64,000 nt of DNA. It comes from Taxillus chinensis (lineage: Eukaryota; Streptophyta; Magnoliopsida; Santalales; Loranthaceae). Location of the stretch: positions 47,602,189-47,666,188 of the forward strand of contig CM042085.1 in NCBI GenBank assembly GCA_023512835.1, in the 5' to 3' direction. This document shows positions 21,819-34,060 of the stretch, piece after piece. Below the pieces are notes generated by a model. The model was not told the origin of the DNA and did not search any database. It worked only from the letters and a program-made list of their open reading frames with translations. Numbering within the stretch: position 1 is the first letter of the stretch; every line of letters starts with the position of its first letter. Both the position numbers and the translations under genes were made by a program.

Positions 21819-24800
21819 TGTCATCACCAGATTTCGTCCGGGAGGGAAACCGCTTTTGGGGTGCGGTTCCCCAACCTCCATCCGAATGGTGAAAAATACG
21901 GAGTCGCCACCAACCGTTTTTGGGGTGCGGTTGGCCACCTAAACGAAAAAATTAATTTACGCCGCTTGGGGAAGGGCTCGGGAGTTGATTACGTGTGGGG
22001 AAGGACTAGCACCCCCCACAACGCCCTTCCGGTACCTATCTTAGGATTTTGGAGGTTTCTAATTTGTTTTTATGTAACCTAAAATTAATTAGCTTAAAGG
22101 TGATTTTAAATTTACATACGCCCTAAAGGTCTACCCGTTTTTATTTTCTAAGTTAGTTGTTGACGTTGGAATTAAGTTCAATTTATTATAAGTGTCTAAA
22201 GGGAATCCTAGTAATTCAATTTGTCCAATTTTATTTCTATATCCTTTATTAAAGTTGAAAATTAAATTCAATTTAGTCCTAAACATTTAAAAGAGGTCTA
22301 ACAATTTGAGTTTTTACTTTCATGTCTACCTTTGTTGTCCAAGTTAAGAAATAAATCTAATGTACTCCTAGATCTCTAAAGGAGCCTATGGTTTATTCTA
22401 AGGTAAAATCTAAGGTAAAATCAAAGTTAAATTTTTTTCACACGCTATTAAAGATAAAAAGCACCAAAATCTAAGTATTAGAAATGTTTTAAGCACATAC
22501 TAGAATTAAACCAAGGTGAGCTAAAAGGATTTTTTTCTAAAAGAAAACAAAAGGGCAAATAAAAAAACAATTGAGTTTGAAAAATGTGTTTGCTTGCTTG
22601 TTTTTTTTTTTTTTTTTTTTTTTTAAAAGGTTTTTTTTGTTTTTTTTTTTTGTGTTTTTTTTTTTTAAACGTTTTTTTATATTATTTGTCTAATTTTTAG
22701 AAAAGGAAAAGGGAAAAAAAAAACTAGATGCAAAAATAATAAACACAAGTGAAGTGTGTGATGATGTGTCGTCCAAGACAAAACAAGCTTACCCCTTTTT
22801 TTCTTTTTTTTTTTTGCCCTTTTTTTGGCTTTCTCTCTTTTTTCTTTTTTTCTTTTTTTTTTTTTTTTTTTTTTTTTTTTCTTTTTGGCTTTTCCTTTTT
22901 TTTTTGATGGTGTACATATTACAATGGTGTTTGTACAATCTTTAATTACAAACCCAAATCTAACAAGTTGTCCTATGGCTAAAAATGATAAAAAAAACAC
23001 ACAACTAGCATTCTTTACACATGATTTAACGGGATTAGAGTAGTTTGAGCTATCATCATCCGGGAACTCATCCATCCAGCCGCCAAGCACGCCCAACAAA
23101 CACCAACAAATATAGCACAAACCACGATGAAAGAAATAGGGAAGTGAGAAGCATAACGCAATAACAATTGATAATACAAAAAAAACGTACAAACAAACAA
23201 GCAAACCCATTATGGGAAAATAAATAACGCAAACCCGATGTGGGAAAACAAACAATGCAAACTCAAAGATAACTCGGTATCAAAATAGACAGATCGAAAC
23301 TAAGAAAAGGAAAGTCTTGCCGAAAACAGGGAGCAACCGGATAATAGCCCAAATAGAAAACCGATTAAAACCCTCACGCATTTGGAAGACCATCTGGAGG
23401 TTTAAAAGCTAATCAAAACACTCACACATTTTGAAAACCATCAGTGCACACACAATGTAAAAACCCAATCAAAGCACTCCAAACGGGTTAAGGTGTATGA
23501 GTCACGACCCAAATCACACATTCATATAAAAAAACTGACATTCCTTGTTCGTGGCTTACATTTATGAAAACGTAAAGGGGGAACACAAACATGCGGGAGC
23601 CGAATTTGAAAGCACACACAGAAAAGAAGTGATAAAAAGCAAGCTCTATCCATGTCCAGTCAACACAACAGAAGCAATCATATTCAACCTATGAATTAAC
23701 TAGCTCTCTTCAAGACGAGAACTCACGCAAAATGAATCGAGATCCACAGGGGCTCGAACAGCATAGATAACATCAATCGATATTCATAAAAACTTAGACA
23801 AGACAGCAAGTGAACAAAGCATTACCAAAAGAAGAAATGTTGCCGAAGACGTGTGTCCTCTTCGATTCAGCACCCGTACCCTCGTACACGAGCCGATACC
23901 CCCGCGTTGACCGGTCGACCGGACGATGGCAGCGGCGAACAATGGCAGATATGAACCGGGAGCCTCCCGTGCCGTTTGGATGTCTTCAGCGCCTTCTGGT
24001 GTTTCCCGTGTTGCCTCCTTGGTGCTTCCGTTTAACTATGGTGGTGTAGTAGAATGGTCTCGAGGATCCTCCACCTCTCTCTTGGTGGCCGTGGGTCGGA
24101 TGGCAGACAGATGCACCACCACAGCGTCGATTGAGTCCAGCTCCACGGTGACCAGCAGGTGGTGTGCCAGCAAAAAGGGGAAGGATGGGCGTTTGGTTTC
24201 GGTGTTGTGGAAAAAGGAAAAGGCTTAGGATATCGAAGTCGTAGAGGACAGTTTTTGGTAATCTAGGTTAGGGAAAAGGGCTAGGTTTTCGATCGGAGAG
24301 ATGATATGAGGAGGGGTTGATGGCCGGCGATGAAGTCCGGCCGAGGCAGGGTGGTTTCGGGTGAGGTTGTTTTGGTTTTGGAGGAGGCGAGAGAAGATGA
24401 AGAAAGTGATGCGTTTTGTGTGTTTTTTTGTTCGGCCAACCAAAGGGAGCAGAGAGGAAGAAGAGAGGGGTTTTATAGGCGAGGCGATTAGGGTTTGAAA
24501 GGAGGGGGAAAGAGGCGCCGTTGAATCGGCCATGGGTTAGCGCTGCCGGGTGAGGGGTTAGGTTCGAGAGAGAAGGGAGAACCATGGTTGAGTCCGGCTG
24601 GCTGGAGGGGTGAGTTGGCGCGGTGGTCCGGTGGTCCTCCGAGATCCCGGGCGTGCTGCGTCGCTCTGACGATGGAGATGAGGTTGGGGAAGGAGAGAGG
24701 GGGAAGACGACAACGGGGCAGGTGATGGAGATAAGAGAGACGAGTGAGTTGTGTGGCCGCCTTTTTTTTTTTTTTTTATTTTTATTTATTATTTGTTTTT

Positions 24801-25579
24801 GTTTTTTTTGTTTTTGGTTTTTTTGTTTTGTTTTTTTTGTTTTTTTTTTGTTTTGTTTTTTTTTTTTATTTTGTATTCCATATTTTGTTTTTTGAAAACC
24901 CAGTAAAAAGGTGACACGTGGATGGAGAGGTGGGCGGGAAAGTAAAAGAAAAGCGGAAAACATGTTGTTTTTGGATTTTAACTGATGCCTTTCGGTTTTT
25001 GGGATCGGTAGGATGACCCGGACTTCAAAACATCTGGGAAAAATTATTTCTGGACTTGGGGCGTCGTGACGAGCGACCCCGTGTCAATTTTATTTGAAAA
25101 CGAGCTCATTTTTTACGGCAAGCCTGTCCTGAGATTATCTATTATCGCAAAACGTATTTATTTTTAATTTTTTGTCGGAGAGGCCCCGGGAGCGAATATA
25201 TACAATATATATGTCAAAATTCTCAAAACGACGAGTAGGATAAGATTATGAGGTTCGTGACCTGATTTGGAGCTTCGTGTGAAAGATCAATTACCATTTT
25301 GACCCCCGATGGCGGCCCAAACGCTGTTTTGACTATATCTTCTTTGTTTGACCTGAGAATTGAGCGCGGTCGATTGCGTTGATCCTCAAATTAAATTTTC
25401 TGTCGCCTAGGACTGATTCTCTGGCATTTGGAAGCCTTTTGAATAATTTCTTGAAATCAAGCATTTGCGGTTCAATAGTCATGACTCCGTCGTTCTGTAA
25501 AATTTCAACAAATCGAGGTGTATCGAAGAAAATTGAATTTGATAAAATATGTCCAACCTGGACAAATTAGGGTCCAACA
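21819..25579 (-). repeat. 3' LTR of element A (3761 bp)
   Basis: Minus strand from TGTTGGACCC (25579) to GGTGATGACA (21819). Collinear with 51022-55350. It contains T-rich tracts at 22590-22680, 22797-22880 and 24762-24870, and a TATA box. Frames translating as runs of Lys or Phe (22677-23255, 24268-24963) are by-products of these tracts. Confidence 0.9.
24471..24477 (-). promoter_or_regulatory. TATA box of A 3' LTR
   Basis: TATAAAA on the minus strand in GCCTATAAAACCCC, about 1.1 kb from the LTR start. The matching copy is at 54238-54244. Reasonable position for a U3/R border. Confidence 0.5.
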
Positions 25580-25593
25580 GCTGCCCCTCTTTG
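25580..25593 (-). other. Polypurine tract of A
   Basis: Minus strand CAAAGAGGGGCAGC directly before TGTTGGACCC. Element B has the identical tract at 40300-40313. Confidence 0.85.
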
Positions 25594-25679
25594 TGTACAA
25601 ACGATGCACAAAGATAGGATGGACTTGTTTTGGACGGGTTGGACTGCTTACCTGGCTTACCTGTTACGTCCTTGAGGTC

Positions 25680-26560
25680 GACATGGAGTTAAAAACTTTG
25701 AAGGAAAAGCCCTTGGGGTTAAAAACAGGAAGGAAAAATCCTTGAGATTAATAGGCATTTAAAAACTTGGAATTGAAAAGCCCTTGAGGTGTAAAACAGA
25801 AAAATCCTTGAGATTAACAGGAAGTTAAAAACTTGAAATTGAAAGGCCCCTGAGGTGTAAAACAGGAATGAAAAATCCTTGAAATTAACGGAAATTGTAA
25901 AACTTGGAATTGAAAAGCCCTTGAGGTTTAAAACAGGAGTGAAAAATCCTTGAGATTAACGGGAATTTTAAAACGTGAAATTGAAAAGCCCTTGAGGTTT
26001 AAAACAGGAATTTTAAAACTTGGAATTGAAAAGCCCTTGAGGTTTAAAACAGGAATGAAAAATCCTTGAGATTAATTGAAAAAAAACTTGGAATTGAAAA
26101 GCCCTTGAGGTTCAAAACAGGAGTGAAAAATCCTTGAGATTAATGGGGATTGAAAACTTGAAATTGAAAGGCACTTGAGGTGTAAAACAGAATGAAAAAT
26201 TCTTGAGATTAACAGGGAATTTAAACACTTGGAATTGAAAGGCCCTTGAGGTTTAAAACAGGAATGAAAAATCCTTGAGATTAATGGAAATTGAAAACTT
26301 GAAATTGAAAGGTCCTTGAGGTGTAAAACAGGAATGAAAAATTCTTGAGATTAACAGGAATTTAAACACTCGGAATTGAAAGGCCCTTGAGGTTTAAAAC
26401 AGGAATGAAATTTTTTTGAGATTAACGGGAATTTTAAAACGTGGATAAAAAGTTCTAGACGGGAACTTGAACACTTGAAATGAAAACTCTTGAGATTAAC
26501 GGGAATTTAAAAAAACTTAAAGTCCAAAAAGCTAAAATAGGGAATGAAAAACCTTTGAGG
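25680..26560 (-). repeat. Minisatellite in 3' UTR of A, 66-72 bp units
   Basis: About 12 units on the + strand, each with GAATTGAAAAGCCCTTGAGG, TAAAACAGGAATG and AAAAATCCTTGAGATTAA. Intervals between CCCTTGAGG motifs are 66, 71 and 71 bp in the first units. It lies between pol and PPT. Tandem arrays at this place are known for Ogre-like elements. No coding potential. Confidence 0.9.
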
Positions 26561-28071
26561 GGATGTTAAAAATGTTAGACTTCAAAAAGGGGTCAAAAGG
26601 CTCGAGGGATATCCAATGCTTGATTGTGATTTGAGATCGTCTTGAAATGAAAACTCCATGCTGTACGGGGTCCCTGAAACGCAATCATGAAGTGCAAAAG
26701 CATGCCTAGAATATGTGAACGTATGATGCATGTGCATGGATGCATGGGAGTTTTAATCATTCTTATTGAAAATCCAAGGGGAAAGGGAAGGGTTAAATGT
26801 CCCAAACGCTTTGTGATCCCATCCTTCTGTCGAGGTAGAGCTCTTGGTGGAGTGTCATGATGCTTGACTTTCACCGCTCGGTTCTTCTCGGGGTTCGTTG
26901 GCTTCAACGAACAACAGTTGTCATGAGCTAGGCTTCTGAGACGTTGCTGGCTTCAATGATGGGCTATCGTTTTTCCCATCATCTATTGCCAATTTAGTCC
27001 TTTTTAGGGATTATGTCCATGGGGCCTTGGTGTTACCTCGTAATTCTTCGTAGCAACTTCTTCCTGTGAGGCAATCCTTGGGGAAGTCTATTAAGACTTT
27101 GAAAGGTTTTACTCTACAACGAGATAAAAAGTTTTTAAAACCAAACATTTTGAAAAAGAATTTATCAGCATGATCTCAATTTATCATAATCACATCATAT
27201 AAAGCACAACATGCTTAACTTTAACAAACAAAACCTGACTTCTTGAAAAGCGTGAGGCGCAATGTTGATTTAGGTGTATGCCTTCAGTTTGACCAAAGTC
27301 CTTTTCTTCCTTGTAATATGTGATCGTTTCTACTAGCTGCTTCGCCTTGATTCCATGATCATCCCTAACCCCAAGTGTTGGATGTTGCATTCCTGGATTC
27401 TTTTTCTGTTGTCTTTGCTTTGTCCTTAGCGCCCTTTCAGGTTTTCGCGAAGTTCGATTTTTCTTTTGCCTTTGTATTTTACCCTTAGTACCCTTTCGGA
27501 TTTTCACTAAGTCCGGCTTTCTTTTTGCCTTTGTATTTTACCCTTAGTGCCCTTTTGAGTTTTCACTAAGTCTAGCTTCACTTTTTTTATTTTTCCATTC
27601 TTGAGCTTTGTATTTTACCCTTAGCGCCCTTTCGGGTTTTCACTAAGTCCGCTCTCTGCTTCGAGATGTCCTGTTACTTATATCGGATTGAGAAAAAGAT
27701 CACACATGTAATCAAGGACTCTGGAAAGGTATAGGTATTGGCATTTGGCTTTTGGCGGGGATAGAAGGTTAGAGAAAATGTTTGGTCTTTTTGCTACAAA
27801 GGTCATTATTGGGGATAGGGCGTCACTAAATGTTGACAAATTGTGCTACTAGTATTGGTCGAGCACTTGTTGTTTGTTTTTTTTTTTTTTTTTTTTTTTG
27901 GGACTTTAGGGTAAGTAGGGGTGTTAGGCATGCATGTTTCCACCCCCGTGTTGTGGAGGTATTTGACTAGGAAATGCCCCAGTGTAGGGCATCATCCTGG
28001 GACTTTAGTGAGGTGTATTGAAAGGATGAGAGAATGACAACAAGAGGTTTGATATGGATAAAGTTGTTTGA
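26561..28071 (-). other. 3' untranslated region of A
   Basis: No domain is seen. Between 27420 and 27660 a phrase of about 60 bp with TTTTACCCTTAG, CCCTTT and TTTTCACTAAGTC recurs four times on the + strand, and a similar phrase occurs once in B near 42450. At 27965-28000 GCCCCAGTGTAGGGC resembles the GCCCCAGTGTGGGG-type units of B (42880-43020). A T run lies at 27873-27899. The open frame 27190-27507 (Lys/Arg/Gln-rich) comes from the repeats and is not taken as a gene. Confidence 0.55.
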
Positions 28072-28326
28072 TTACATGTTGATCCTAATCCAATACAATA
28101 TGGTAACAGGAATCAGGCATAGAATTTCTTCACGGCGTTCATCGTTGACCGGATTTGGTAGCTCATTTCCGTCCATTTTGACAAGGATTAATGCTCCGCC
28201 GGAGAAAGCTCTTTTGACGACGTATGGACCTTCATAATTTGGTGTCCACTTGCCCCTGTGGTCAGCTTGGATAGGCAAGATCTTCTTAAGTACAAGCTTT
28301 GAAAATTTTGAGGCTTCACCTTCTTG
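28072..28326 (-). pseudogene. Integrase C-terminal tail of A polyprotein
   Basis: Minus-strand frame with RGKWTPNYEGPYVVKRAFSG and GALILVKMDG, the C-terminal module of Tat-type integrases (GPY/F-like), then PNPVNDERRE. It is one frame away from the 631-aa segment upstream, with a break near 28327 (TGACAAGAAGG). It is the end of pol; no extra ORF is seen after it. Confidence 0.82.
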
Positions 28327-30222
28327 TCATAACTTTTCATCATCCTCTCGCTGGTACAAACGGCCTCTATTCACCGCTGCGATGCGCTTTTCTTCCACGA
28401 AATTCAATTGTTCGTACCGACTTTGAACCCACTCTGCTTCATCCAACCGTGTGTCCTTGAGTACCCGCAGGAAGGAATCTCCACCTCTATCGGCAACACC
28501 GCCTCCATTCCATAAACTAATGAGAAAGGAGTTGCCCCAGGTTGATGTACGCACCGAGGTGCGGTATGCGTGTAATGCATAGGGCAGCTTCTCATGCCAA
28601 TCCTTGTACGTCTCAGTCATCTTTCTAACAATATTCTTGTTATTCTTGTTAGCTGCTTCGACTACCCCATTCATCTTGGGTCTATACGGGGTTGAATTTC
28701 GATGCTGGATCTTGAATCGCTTACATAGATTACCCATCATTTGGCTATTCAAGTTTGTTGCGTTGTCCGTGATGATTTGCTCTGGGAGTCCATAACGACA
28801 TATGATATTGTTACGAACAAACTTGACCACCACCGCTTGTGTCACATTGGCGTAAGATGCGGCTTCCACCCATTTAGTGAAGTAATCAATGGCCACCAAG
28901 ATGAAGCGATGTCCATTAGATGCCTTCGGTGATATAGGTCCGATGACGTCCATGCCCCAGAGCGAGAAAGGCCATGGTGAAGTTATCACATGCAACTGAG
29001 ATGACGGTGCTTGAAACCGATCACCATATATCTGACATTTGAAACACTTGCGTACATAATCAATGCAGTCCTTCTCCATTGTGACCCAGAATAACCCATT
29101 CTCATAATTTGTCTTGCCAGGTGCATATCCGTTTGCATGTGACCCACAGCTCCCTTCATGAAGTTCCTTCATTAGTTGTGACGACTCTTCCTTTTCTACA
29201 CAACGCAGCAGCACCATGTCATGATTTCGTCGATATAGTATAGAGCCGTCAAGGTAATACTTGGTTGCAGCCCGCCGGATGTTCCTTTTGTCTGTGTCGG
29301 ACGCACCTTCAGGATATTCTTGTTTGAGTAGGTATTGCCTGAGATCATGATACCAAGGCTTTTCTTCTGGATCTCCTTCAATAACCATACGAGCTGGTGT
29401 GTCTCGTATATGAATGTCAAAGGATTGAACCTCTAGTTTTGTATCCAGTCGAATGAGAGAGGCTAAGGTAGCCAATGCATCGGGAATCTGATTGTGATCT
29501 CTTGGCATGTGCTCAAAGGTAATCTCCTCAAATTGCTCGATCAGTCTAGAGATAAGCTTCTGATATGGGATCAATTTGTGGTTCCGAGTTTCCCATTCAT
29601 TCCTGACTTGGTAAATCACAAGGGCTGAATCTCCGAATACTTGTAACTTTTTGATTTCTCGATTAATGGCTTCTTGAACACCCATCAAACAAGCTTCATA
29701 CTCGGCTACATTATTTGTGCATGGAAATGTCAACTTGGCTGCCATGGGGAAATGCTCACCCTTTGGGGATATAAGGATAGCCCCCATACCATGCCCCAAC
29801 AGACTGGAGGCACCGTCAAACCACATAATCCATGAGTCAGACTCTTCTTCAATGATGTTGATGTGCTCATCTGGAAATCCAACATTCATAGGCTCATAGT
29901 ATTCCAAGGCCCTTTTTGCCAAATAATCTACTATAACACTTTCTTTTATGGATTTCTGAGGCACATACACAATATCATATTTGGATAACAACAACTGCCA
30001 CTTGGCGATCCTCCCGGAAATTGATGGTTTCTCCAATAAGTATTTGAGCGGGTTATGCTTTGCAATAAGCCATGTCGTATGATAGAGGGTGTACTGCCTT
30101 AATCGTCGGACAGTCCAAACCAGAGTGCAACAAGCCTTTTCCAATGGAGTGTACTTCGCCGCTAGGGGTGAACTTCTTGCTCGGGTAATAAATTGCTTGC
30201 TCCTTTCTTCCTGAGGCATCAT
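28327..30222 (-). pseudogene. pol: RNase H, archaeal-type RNase H and integrase of element A
   Basis: The longest open frame of the window, 631 aa. Residues 1-110: end of the classical RNase H (YTPLEKACCTLVW, YDIVYVPQKSIKESVI). Residues 131-255: archaeal-type RNase H with D136 (WFDGAS), E174 (NVAEYEA) and D198 (FGDSALV), the mark of Tat/Ogre elements. Residues 350-400: integrase zinc finger H355, H362, C393, C396. Residues 415-535: DDE core with D425 (WGMDVIGP), D486 (ITDNATN) and E522 (NGVVEAANK). Near 28560 the frame slips: the motif PFSLVYGMEAVLP is in another frame (28404-28595), and the first frame is regained by 28480 (RLDEAEWVQ). This local double shift is the only clear lesion. Confidence 0.93.
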
Positions 30223-30734
30223 GCTGTCCTAATACAGAACCCATCGATGAGCCTTGGACAGTTAAATAGAGGATGAGTGGCTTGTTAGGCATCGGTGGAA
30301 CCAAGATTGGTGGATTTATCAAGTATTGCTTGATTTTGTCAAAGGCCTCCTGACATGCTTCATTCCAAACTTATGGATTGTCTTTTCATAGCGATTTAAA
30401 TAATGGTTCACATGTGGCCGTCAACCGCAAAATGAACCTAGCAATGTAATTCAAGTGCCCCAAGAAACTTCGACTTCCCTGACAGTGGTTGGCGGTGACA
30501 TCTCCTGGATAGCTCGAATCTTGTCAGGGGTCAATCTCTATCCCTTTCTCACCGACTATGAAGCCCAATAGCTTACCCGATGTAGCACCAAAAGTACACT
30601 TCTCCGGATTCAACTTGAGTTGATACTTTCACAACCTTTGGAAGAGTTTGCGGAGCACCTCAACATGACTTTCCGTACTTGCTGATTTGGCTATCATGTC
30701 ATCCACGTACACTTCCACCTCTTTATGCATCATA
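30223..30734 (-). pseudogene. RT thumb and connection of element A, frameshifted
   Basis: Continues the RT from 30735 in other frames. YVDD is encoded at 30709-30698 in EVYVDDMIAKSA. It is followed by segments resembling SFLGHLNYIAR and, at 30053-30322, LILYLTVQGSSMGSVLGQHD (start of classical RNase H). Frame breaks occur near 30735, about 30640 and 30370. The second copy of this stretch (31987-32292) reads through the YVDD region in one frame, which suggests some breaks are sequence errors. Confidence 0.85.
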
Positions 30735-31430
30735 TCATGAAACAAAGTGACCATGCTTTTGGTAAGTGGCTCCCGCATTCTTGAGTCCGAATGGCATCAC
30801 ATTGTAACGGAAGGTACCCCATAATGTTGTGAAGGTTGTCCGCTCCTTGTGCTCGGGGGCCATCTGGATCTGGTTATAGCCCGAGAATCCATCCATAAAT
30901 GAAAACAAAGCATGTTTCGCTGTGTTGTCCACCAGAGTATCAATATGTGGGAGTGAAAAATTATCTTTTGGGCTGGCCTTATTCAAATCTCGGTAATCGA
31001 CACATACACGGATTTTTCCCCCTTTTTTCGGCACTGGCACAATGTTCGCCACCCATTCCGGATAATGAGCAACACTGAGGAAACCGGCATCCCATTGCTT
31101 TTTGATCTCTTCCTTGATCTTCAATATTATCTGAGGTCTCATCCTTCGCAGCTTCTGCTGGACCGGCGGACATTCTGGCTTCAGTGGTATTTGATGTTGC
31201 ACAATATCTGGATTCAGACCCAGCATATCTTGATAGGACGAGGCGAACACATCCTTGAAACTGGTCAACAATTCCATTAACTGCCCCTTGATCTCTGTGG
31301 ATAATGAAGAACTCACTTTAAGCCTTCTTGGTTCTGCATCCGTTCCCACATTCACTGTTTCTATAGGGTCCTCACTTGGGGTCTTGAACTGGTCTTCCCT
31401 TTCTAACAGCCGAAGGATGTCTTAAGGTAA
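30735..31430 (-). pseudogene. Reverse transcriptase palm/fingers of element A
   Basis: A 206-aa stretch: LKVSSSLS, FKDVFASSYQDMLGLNPDIV, HQIPLKPECPPVQQKLRRMR, IKKQWDAGFLSVAHYPEWVA, NIVPVPKKGGKIRVCVDYRD, LNKASPKDNFSLPHIDTLVD, FMDGFSGYNQI (first catalytic Asp), and FRYNVMPFGLKNAGATYQ. These are Tat-lineage gypsy RT motifs. The reading shifts after ATYQ. Upstream, 31355-31430, is the spacer after the protease. The same stretch is repeated at 32029-32820 with many small differences. Confidence 0.92.
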
Positions 31431-31720
31431 ATCGGCCTCATCTTCTAAGTCAGCCTCACTTGTCTCATGCACTGACTTCTCCCAATCTGAACTCTGGTCA
31501 AACTTTGGGCATCCCGCCTCATCATTGCTTGTCACACCCTCATTGAATTCATGGTACCTGTTTGTGAAAAGATCAACAAGTTGATAGAAAAATATGATAT
31601 GCATATGATAATGAGATGCAATGCACCGTTTTTGGAAAACATACACTTTATTGAAAGCGAAATGTCCAAAGAGACATAAACTGTTTTTTAAACACTGAAA
31701 GAGGCATAAAAGTGAAATAA
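31431..31720 (-). pseudogene. Spacer between protease and RT of element A
   Basis: Minus-strand frame with EADLPEDEADL-like acidic residues at 31422-31646. No domain. Its distal part (31560-31720) is present three times in the window (also 31862-32019 and 32937-33093), which marks the edges of the apparent duplication. Confidence 0.5.
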
Positions 31721-33094
31721 GGGGGGGGGGGGGGCCCGGCGGGGCCCGGGGGCCCCTTTGGGGGGGGGGGCGGGGGGGGGGGGGGGGGGCCCCCCTCCGG
31801 TCCCTGGGCTCTCCCCGCCGGGGCCCCTCGCCCGACCTTGCCTTCCCCTCTTGAATTCTTTGTTTGTGAAAAGATCAACAAGTTGATAGAAAAATATGAT
31901 ATGCATATGATAATGAGATGCGATGCACGTTTTTGGAAAACATACACTTTATTGAAAGCAAATGTCCAAAGAGACATAAAGTGTTTTTAAACACTGAAAG
32001 AGGCATAAAAGTGAAATAACAACCTTTGGAAGAGTTTGCGGAGCACCTCAACATGACTTTCCGTACTTGCCGATTTGGCTATCATGTCATCCACGTACAC
32101 TTCCACCTCTTTATGCATCATATCATGAAACAATTTTGGTAAGTGGCTCACGCATTCTTGAGTCCGAATGGCATCACATTGTAACTGTAAGGTACCCCAT
32201 AATGTTGTGAAGGTTGTCCGCTCCTTGTGCTCGGGGGCCATCTTGGATCCGGTTATAGCCCGAGAATCCATCCATAAATGAAAACAAAGCATGTTTCACT
32301 GTGTTGTCCACCGAGTATCAATATGTGGGAGTGAAAAATTATCTTTTGGGCTCGCCTTATTCAAATCTCTGGATGTCGACACATACACGGATTTTTCCCC
32401 CTTTTTTCGCACCTGGCACAATGTTCGCCACCCATTCGGATAATGAGCAACACCGAGGAAACCAACATCCCATTGCTTTTTGATCTCTTCCTTGATCTTC
32501 AATATCATCTCGAGGTCTCATCCTTCGAGCTTCCTGCTGGACCGGCGGACATTAGCTTCGGTGGTATTTGATGTTGCACAATATCCGGATTCAGACCCGC
32601 ATATCTTGATAGGACGAGGCGAACACATCCTTGAAACCGTCAACAATTCCATTAATCGCCCTTGATCTCTGGTGGATAATGAAGAACTCACTTTAAGCCT
32701 TCTTGGTTCTGCATCCGTTCCCACATTCCTCTGTTTCTATAGGGTCCTCACTTGGGGTCTTGAGCCGGTCTTCCCTTTCTAACGACCGAAGGATGTCTTA
32801 AGGTAAATCGGCCTCATCTTCTAAGTCTGACCTCACTTGTCTCATGCATCGACTTCTCCAATCCAACTTTGGTCAAACTTTGGGCATCCCGCCTCATCAT
32901 TGCTTGTCACACCCTCATTGAATTCATGGTACCTGTTTGTGAAAAGATCAACAAGTTGATAGAAAAATATGATATGCATATGATAATGAGATGCAATGCA
33001 CCGTTTTTGGAAAACATACACTTTATTGAAAGCGAAATGTCCAAAGAGACATAAACGTTTTTTAAACACCGAAAGAGGCATAAAAGTGAAATAA
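31721..33094 (-). repeat. Second copy of part of A pol, joined by a G/C homopolymer tract; probable assembly artefact
   Basis: 31722-31800 is almost pure G and C runs, unlike anything else in the window. After it, 31862-32019 repeats 31560-31720, and 32021-33094 repeats 30639-31720 in the same order and orientation. The two copies differ mainly by CAG or CTG in one versus CG in the other, the discrepancy seen elsewhere. Open frames inside, including a Pro/Gly-rich one at 31648-31977, are products of the tract. I do not count this as an extra RT gene. Confidence 0.75.
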
Positions 33095-34060
33095 ACAAAT
33101 ATCCAAATAGGATTCCCCCCAAGGATTACATCACGGGGAGGCATGTGTAGTCCAATTGTTGAGAGGTTGTCCCTGGTGCTCCTTCCCGCACGAACACCAC
33201 CGCCCGCTTCGCTCCTTGCTCTCCACACAGCAATGATCGCAGGCCTTCTCTTGATAAGCAAACCCTCCACTATAAAATGTGTCTTCTAAGGGTGGAAATG
33301 TCATCCGTTCTTCTTGGATGGGTCGGCACAGCTTGGCCATTCCGACTTCCCTCTTCCCGGAGGCTTCCTTCCGCGGTCCCTTTGGTGGGTTTGTAGCCTA
33401 GCCCATATCGTTCGTCGTGCCCCGATGCATAACGGGTCTTTCATGCCCCGAGAGGATGCCCCGAGCCCAAGTCCTGGCTTATGTCCTTGCCCAAGCATCG
33501 TATGTGCAATTATCTTGGTAGCTTTGGACGGTTGAGCTCCTATCCTTTGATACAAATCGCCGTGTCACATAGGTGACATTGACTACTTCAAAGGCTCGGA
33601 AAGAACATTCAGGCACGTCCTCTCCACTGTCCAATACAAGGCATGGATGAGGGCTTGGTTACCAACAGTCTGTCTCCCCGATACACAAACGAGGTGATCA
33701 TCAACCACGAACTTCAATTTCTGGGTGCAGAGTAGAAGGTACTACTCTGCCGTGTGAATCCATGGCCTTCCCAACAAGCAATGGTAGTATGGCGCAATAT
33801 CCAAGATCTGAAATTCAACCGAAAATACCGTAGGCCCAATCAAAATGGAATATCCAGCGTTCTTGTTACTTCTCTTTTCCCACCATCAAATGCTCGAACT
33901 AACATGTTACTCGACCGCATGTATGAAGAATCTATGGGCAACTATTGTAATATTTGTAAAGGTATAATGTTGACAAGTGGACCCAAAGATCGATCAGACT
34001 GGGAGATGGTGTGTTCTTTGCACTTGACAGAAATGTGCAAAGCTTTGATGTGACCCTTGC
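33095..34060 (-). pseudogene. Protease region of element A, active site degenerate
   Basis: From 34060 down, translated pieces read LHISVKCKEHT, then a retropepsin-like LVNIIP at the place of the usual DNGSSLNVMP, but the Asp-Thr/Asn-Gly-Ser core is not clean in any frame. Then come LVRAFDGGKREV and a PFWL...VEFQILDI...YHCLLGRPWIH run (typical end of the domain). At 33301-33555 MLGQGHKPGLGLG is a G-patch-like motif often found after Tat/Ogre proteases. At 33131-33340 are LEDTFYSGGFAYQ and then Cys-rich residues. At least four frame changes are needed. Confidence 0.7.

Noticed and set aside
22677..23255. 192-aa frame with a long lysine run
   Set aside because: It lies in the A 3' LTR across T-rich tracts; the other LTR does not keep the same frame.
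24268..24963. 231-aa Lys/Ser/Pro-rich frame
   Set aside because: It overlaps the U3 promoter of the A LTR and a T tract; a shadow of low-complexity DNA.
27190..27507. 105-aa basic protein candidate in the 3' UTR of A
   Set aside because: It runs through a repeated TTTTACCCTTAG phrase; no domain, and the repeats explain its composition.
31648..31977. Pro/Gly-rich open frame with a run of prolines
   Set aside because: It is read through the G/C homopolymer tract and a duplicated end of the A spacer; no domain, and the tract looks artificial.
31987..32508. Second reverse transcriptase gene in element A
   Set aside because: It is the duplicate of 30639-31430 beyond the G/C tract, judged an assembly artefact.
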